A DNA stretch of 64,000 nucleotides from CALEMW01 sp964343835 (lineage in GTDB: Bacteria > Krumholzibacteriota > Krumholzibacteriia > LZORAL124-64-63), in assembly GCA_964343835.1 (NCBI GenBank), contig CAYFKR010000002.1:234565-298564 (forward strand). The letters run 5' to 3'. Within the stretch, counting starts at the first letter, position 1. The number at the start of each line of letters is the position of its first letter. Of the stretch, positions 60,588-64,000 are shown one piece after another. The notes under the pieces were generated by a model. The model was not told the origin of the DNA, searched no databases, and saw only the letters and a list, made by a program, of their open reading frames with translations. Made by a program: the position numbers and the translations under genes.

Positions 60588-62075
60588 ATGACCCGCATCG
60601 ACACACGACGCACGATCGCGCTGCTGGCCGCCGCCGCCGCGACCCTCCTGTTCGGCTGTACAGAGCCGCCGGAGAAGGGCACCTTCGAGAACCCCCTCGA
60701 TCCCATGGGCCCCCAGGGCGGCGACCCCTTCGAGCTCCAGGCCGTCGTCAGCGGCCACGAGGTGCTGGTCACGTGGACGGGCCAGAGCCAGGGCGACCTG
60801 GCCGGCTACCAGATCCTGCGCACCCACTCGGCCGACGGCATCTTCGCCTGGCTCGCCGACGTGGCCGCTACGGCGGTCTCGTACCGCGACTCCTCCTACG
60901 CCCCCAACCGCGAGAACTGGTACAAGATCATCGCCCTGGACGGCGAGGGCGCCGTGACCGACGAGTCTTTGGTGACCGCGGCCATGGTGCTGCCGCCGGC
61001 CCAGGTCACGTTCCCGGTGGGCGCGTCGACGCCGTCGCGCATCGTGGACGTGGAGGCCGTGACCGCCGTGGGCGACCGCATCGAGATCGACCTGGATCCG
61101 GCCTTCCCCGACCCCGTCTCCCTGGACTTCGACGAGGAGGGCCTGGCGGCCGGCACCCTCGACATCGGCGCCGCCGACGCCACGGGCGAGTGGCGCTACA
61201 TCCACTCCCGCGTGTTCACGGGCGAGGCCGTCTCGGCCGTGCGCCTGGACTCGCTGCGGGTGAACTTCGCCCCGGCCCTGCAGTTCGCCTCGAGCGGCGG
61301 CACGGTGGCGTCCCGCACCACGCCCCTGATGGTGGGCGGCAGCGGCGGGGTCGTGCGCATGCGCTTCGCCGTGGACCGTCCCGGTCTGGAGGGCGCGGCC
61401 TGGCTGGACGGCGCCACCACCTACGAAGGCTGGGAGCTCACGGCCGAGGCCGACTCGCAGCTGGTGTACGGCGAGTTCGAGTGCGACTTCGGCTTCACGG
61501 CGGTGGACAGCGCCTGGGCCGCCCCCGACAGCCTGCTGGGCTTGGAGCTGGTGCTCAACGGCGGCGTCGAGCCGGTGAGCGGCGGGTTCATCCCCGTCGA
61601 CATCGCGGCGACGGCCACCCACATCCGCGCTGCCGGATCGCCGGAGGACCTGGCGTCGACCGCCTGGCAGCCCTACGGCGACGCCGTGACCTTCGCTCAC
61701 GACGGCTGCGACTCCCCGCTGGAGAAGACCGTCTGGGCCCAAGTGCGCAACGACTGGTTCACGGCGGACCCGATCTCGGCCACGGCCACGTGGGCGCCCC
61801 CCGAGGTGCTGGGTACGTCAGTGTCGCTGGCCGACACGATCCACGCCGGCCTGGAAACGGTGATCTCCGGCACGACGGTTCGCGGCACCTGCAGCGACCC
61901 CGTCGACCTGGTGGAGCTGAGCTGGGTGGAGGACGAGTGGCACGCCGCCGTCGGCACCGCCGGCTGGACCTTCGCCTGGACCGCCCCCGCCGAGCCCGGC
62001 GAGGTGAGCATGACGGTGCGCGTGACCGCCGGCGAGGAGACGGCTGAGCTGACGTTCGGGGTTCCTGTGGAGTGA
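60588..62075 (+). CDS. Lipoprotein with fibronectin-III-like domain
   Basis: This 495-residue lipoprotein has a lipobox LLFGC near residue 24 (LAAAAATLLFGC), followed by TEPPEKGTFENPLDP, the polar linker common after acylation. An FN3-like domain occupies about 45-130 (FELQAVVSGHEVLVTWTG, LAGYQILRTHSADG, SYAPNRENWYKIIALDGEG). The remainder is beta-rich with no recognised family; the last 100 residues look like a second Ig-like module (VISGTTVRGTCSDPVDLVEL). ATG 60588 has GAGGAGGACG upstream and follows the PEGA gene by 11 bases, implying co-transcription. It is probably anchored to the outer membrane. Its function is unknown. Confidence 0.78.
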   Translation: MTRIDTRRTIALLAAAAATLLFGCTEPPEKGTFENPLDPMGPQGGDPFELQAVVSGHEVLVTWTGQSQGDLAGYQILRTHSADGIFAWLADVAATAVSYRDSSYAPNRENWYKIIALDGEGAVTDESLVTAAMVLPPAQVTFPVGASTPSRIVDVEAVTAVGDRIEIDLDPAFPDPVSLDFDEEGLAAGTLDIGAADATGEWRYIHSRVFTGEAVSAVRLDSLRVNFAPALQFASSGGTVASRTTPLMVGGSGGVVRMRFAVDRPGLEGAAWLDGATTYEGWELTAEADSQLVYGEFECDFGFTAVDSAWAAPDSLLGLELVLNGGVEPVSGGFIPVDIAATATHIRAAGSPEDLASTAWQPYGDAVTFAHDGCDSPLEKTVWAQVRNDWFTADPISATATWAPPEVLGTSVSLADTIHAGLETVISGTTVRGTCSDPVDLVELSWVEDEWHAAVGTAGWTFAWTAPAEPGEVSMTVRVTAGEETAELTFGVPVE

Positions 62076-62102
62076 TCCGCGCAGACGACGGAGAGAGGAA
62101 CG

Positions 62103-62130
62103 GGAGGGCGGCCGCGGCCGCCCTCCTTCT
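62103..62130. terminator. Bidirectional palindromic terminator
   Basis: A 24-base perfect palindrome (62103-62126, half-site GGAGGGCGGCCG) followed by TTCT lies between the convergent lipoprotein genes, 27 bases after one stop and six bases from the other. Confidence 0.8.
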
Positions 62131-62132
62131 CG

Positions 62133-62933
62133 TTACGGGTAGACCTGCTCCATGGTCATGACCTCGCGCGACTCGACGTCGCCGTCGTCGTGCTCCCAGT
62201 CCACGGTCACGGCGGCGCGGCCCTTCATCGAGATGCGCACGGGAAAATTCCGCTCCACGAAGGCCCGGTCGAACCACATGGCCTCGTACACCCGCTCCTC
62301 GTCGGTGGGCTTGAGGAAGCCCTTGAAGGAACCGGCGGGCCAGAAGACGTCGGCGTCGGTCATCACGGCCACGCGGTAGAGGACCTCGTCGCCGCTCTTG
62401 CCGTCGGGCAGGATGGAGATCCGGAACTCCATGCCCGCGCTGTCCACGAACGACCCCTCGGCCCGCGACAGGGTCTGCCACTGGTCGGTCACGTCCCACA
62501 GGCCGACGATGGGGTCGGCGTCCTCCCCCAACGCATCCACCTGTGCCATCACCGAATCGGCGTCGACGGGTAGCACGTCCCAGTCCTCGGTGAAGCGGTA
62601 CACGTCGCCCTTCATGCGGAAGCAACTCGTGAGCAGGTTGGGCTCCTTGATCTCGGTGACGTGGAGCAGTTCGCCGCCCACGGCGCAGGCGCGGCGGCTG
62701 AGGGCCCAGTACACGTCCCAGAAACCGCACTGGATGGTCATGCCGGTGTCGCCCACGCCGATCTCGGCGATCTTCTCCATGGCGCGGAAGGGCGTCTCGC
62801 CTTCGGAGAGGCTGAGGATGGCGCAGTCCTCGTTGCGGGGCGAGAAGTCGTCCACCAGGGCGTTGACGGTGACCTTGGGGGCGCATCCGGCCGCGAACAC
62901 GGCCAGCAGCAGCACCGGTGCCCACCGCCGCAT
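62133..62933 (-). CDS. Hypothetical lipoprotein
   Basis: This 266-residue protein begins with a lipoprotein signal, APVLLLAVFAAGC, acylated Cys at residue 17. The mature protein is mainly beta with a few Cys pairs (C at about 38, 71 and 86). No family was recognised. MEFRISILPDGKSGDEVLYR and VERNFPVRISMKGRAAVTVD are typical envelope-like beta stretches. The ATG at 62933 shares its first base with the stop of the YedF-like gene (TGATG), so it is translated with that gene. Whether it has a selenium or redox role is unknown. It ends at a strong palindromic terminator. Confidence 0.75.
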   Translation of the reverse strand: MRRWAPVLLLAVFAAGCAPKVTVNALVDDFSPRNEDCAILSLSEGETPFRAMEKIAEIGVGDTGMTIQCGFWDVYWALSRRACAVGGELLHVTEIKEPNLLTSCFRMKGDVYRFTEDWDVLPVDADSVMAQVDALGEDADPIVGLWDVTDQWQTLSRAEGSFVDSAGMEFRISILPDGKSGDEVLYRVAVMTDADVFWPAGSFKGFLKPTDEERVYEAMWFDRAFVERNFPVRISMKGRAAVTVDWEHDDGDVESREVMTMEQVYP

Positions 62934-63277
62934 CACAGCTTCACCACCCGCGCCGCGCCGTTCATCAGCGACAGGATCTCGATCATGTTGCTCTCGCGAC
63001 CGACCTTCAGGGCGTCCTTCAGCTCGAACCAGTCCAGGCAGGTGCCGCAGCTCAACAGTTCCACGCCGGCGTCGGCCAGGGCGGCGAGGTCGTCCAGGGC
63101 GTGGGAGCCCTCGCAGCACAGCTTCACGCCGGCGTTCATGAACAGCACATGGGAGGGCAGGTCGCCCTCGGCCTTGGGCAGGTTCTTGACGGCGGCGAGC
63201 ATCAGGGCGCGGCCCAGCTCGGCGTCGCCGGCCCCCAGGGAATCGGAAGCGATGAACACGACGGTGCGGTCGGACAC
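62933..63277 (-). CDS. YedF-like DsrE-family protein linked to selenium metabolism (TusA domain absent)
   Basis: This 114-residue protein matches the C-terminal half of YedF. VVFIASDSLGAGDAELGRAL and HVLFMNAGVKLCCEGSHALD are followed by GVELLSCGTCLDWFELKDAL, with the redox pair C77-x-x-C80 of the CGxC motif. It ends MNGAARVVKL. YedF normally has about 200 residues with an N-terminal TusA-like domain; that half is missing here, and no remnant is seen in the 23 bases upstream. YedF occurs in genomes with selD and is thought to handle selenium or sulfur; the selenocysteine-type selD at 7-8 kb supports this. The start is GTG 63277 with GAGGAGA upstream. Confidence 0.82.
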   Translation of the reverse strand: MSDRTVVFIASDSLGAGDAELGRALMLAAVKNLPKAEGDLPSHVLFMNAGVKLCCEGSHALDDLAALADAGVELLSCGTCLDWFELKDALKVGRESNMIEILSLMNGAARVVKL

Positions 63278-63300
63278 GATGGTCTCCTCGGAGGTTCGGG

Positions 63301-64000
63301 TCAGTCGGATTCGGGCGGCACGTTGCCGTGGTCGGTCAGATCGGCGGCGATGACGCGCTGCATGTCGTAGCCGTCCGGATCGTACGCGGTCCTGATGCGC
63401 ATGACGCTCAGTTCGGCGGTGCCCACGGGCCCGATGGTGGGCACGTAGGTCACCACGGCCACCATGTACGGGTGGAAGGTGCCGATGGGGTTCCCCTGCT
63501 CGTCGACCTCGGTCATCTCCCCCAGGTCCACCACCGACAGGATCTCGCGGGCGTCCACGTAGGTCACCCCGTCCACAGCCGTGGTGCGGCGGCCCCGATG
63601 ATGGACGTACAGCCAGATGTCGTCGGTGATGGCGGGCACGAGCTGATGGGTGACGGTGGAGCCGGCGGTCAGCGGCTCGTGGAGGTAGACCCAGCTCGGA
63701 TCCGGATCCAGGTCGCCGTAGCCGATGATGGCGTCCTCGGTGCGTTCCCAGCAGCCGTCGCCCAGGAAGAAGGGCACGATGACCTCGAAGGGGTCGTCCT
63801 TGGCCGGGTCGGCCGGCAACACGCCGTACCGCTCCTCGATGGCGGCGCGCAGGTCGGGCCGCGCCTCGGCGATGCGGGCCAGCAGCCCGCCCCCGATCAC
63901 GGACTCCGCCTTGTCGGGCAGGAACGCCTCGGCCACGAGGTTCTGGCCTGTCACGCCGGAGTCGGTGGTGATCTCGCCGTCGAACCACAGGGAGGTGGTG
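63301..64000 (-). CDS. Hypothetical protein, 5' end outside the window
   Basis: About 233 residues of an unrecognised protein are visible; the frame stays open to the window edge (TTSLWFDGEITTDSG precedes the first possible internal start at 63954). The part seen is soluble, alpha/beta, with acidic C-terminus (DLTDHGNVPPESD). Clear stretches are AEAFLPDKAESVIGGGLLAR, DDPFEVIVPFFLGDGCWERT and DIWLYVHHRGRRTTAVDGVT. No signal peptide can be assessed because the N-terminus is missing. It is 23 bases upstream of the YedF-like gene on the same strand and probably in the same operon, so it may belong to the same selenium- or sulfur-linked unit; that is conjecture. Confidence 0.7.
   Translation of the reverse strand, partial: TTSLWFDGEITTDSGVTGQNLVAEAFLPDKAESVIGGGLLARIAEARPDLRAAIEERYGVLPADPAKDDPFEVIVPFFLGDGCWERTEDAIIGYGDLDPDPSWVYLHEPLTAGSTVTHQLVPAITDDIWLYVHHRGRRTTAVDGVTYVDAREILSVVDLGEMTEVDEQGNPIGTFHPYMVAVVTYVPTIGPVGTAELSVMRIRTAYDPDGYDMQRVIAADLTDHGNVPPESD

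Noticed and set aside
1..64000. tRNA, rRNA, CRISPR arrays, insertion sequences, prophage or origin of replication
   Set aside because: No tRNA T-arm-like consensus with cloverleaf partners, no short regularly spaced repeats, and no transposase or integrase was recognised. The two large tandem pairs are gene duplications.

Overview
This is a GC-rich chromosomal window from a Gram-negative, probably respiring bacterium. Outer-membrane proteins are numerous: two Omp85-type barrels, a TolC, a TonB-dependent receptor and a porin. Five secreted proteins end in a FlgD-like/type-A-sorting-like domain (PNPFNP motif, then a terminal VLVK, VLLK or TLLK). That ending is typical of FCB-group candidate phyla such as Krumholzibacteriota or Eisenbacteria. 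The placement is an inference, since no rRNA or tRNA gene is present.

Layout. 1-9.2 kb: end of a polysaccharide flippase, two Omp85 barrels, a small heat-shock protein, a FAH-family hydrolase, two poorly known genes, selD with an in-frame UGA that should encode selenocysteine, and an HDOD regulator. 9.2-13.2 kb: rmuC, an HNH endonuclease, an ArsR-type repressor and ispH. 13.3-19.4 kb: an efflux operon (DUF2892 membrane protein, TolC, lipoprotein adaptor, RND pump) with a good promoter and a dyad over its -10. 19.5-19.7 kb: a candidate small RNA with its own promoter, a CUCCCUCC loop and an intrinsic terminator. 19.9-27.4 kb: two tandem, paralogous giant subtilases. 28.7-33.5 kb: two paralogous secreted 788-codon proteins, one broken by a single amber codon. 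33.7-44.3 kb: an 11-gene complex I operon nuoABCDHIJKLMN, lacking nuoEFG and with a histidine-rich insertion in NuoL. 44.6-50.6 kb: a TonB receptor, an S9 peptidase, and a porin plus FMN-binding pair behind a near-perfect Fur-type palindrome. 50.7-56.3 kb: an asparagine-synthetase-like protein with no visible active-site motifs, an amidohydrolase, a Fic/XRE pair (mobile mystery proteins B and A) with a repeated operator, and a C69 dipeptidase. 56.4-64 kb: a six-haem secreted cytochrome, rlmH, a PEGA protein, two lipoproteins, a YedF-like selenium-linked protein and a partial unknown gene.

How it fits together. SelD(Sec) and the YedF-like protein both point to selenium use. Complex I without its NADH module, the multihaem cytochrome and the Fur-type sites point to redox- and iron-linked energy metabolism. 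The subtilases, S9 and C69 peptidases and amidohydrolase point to a protein- and peptide-degrading lifestyle. Gene starts were chosen by Shine-Dalgarno spacing. Almost all very long reading frames opposite real genes are GC-bias shadows and were left out.
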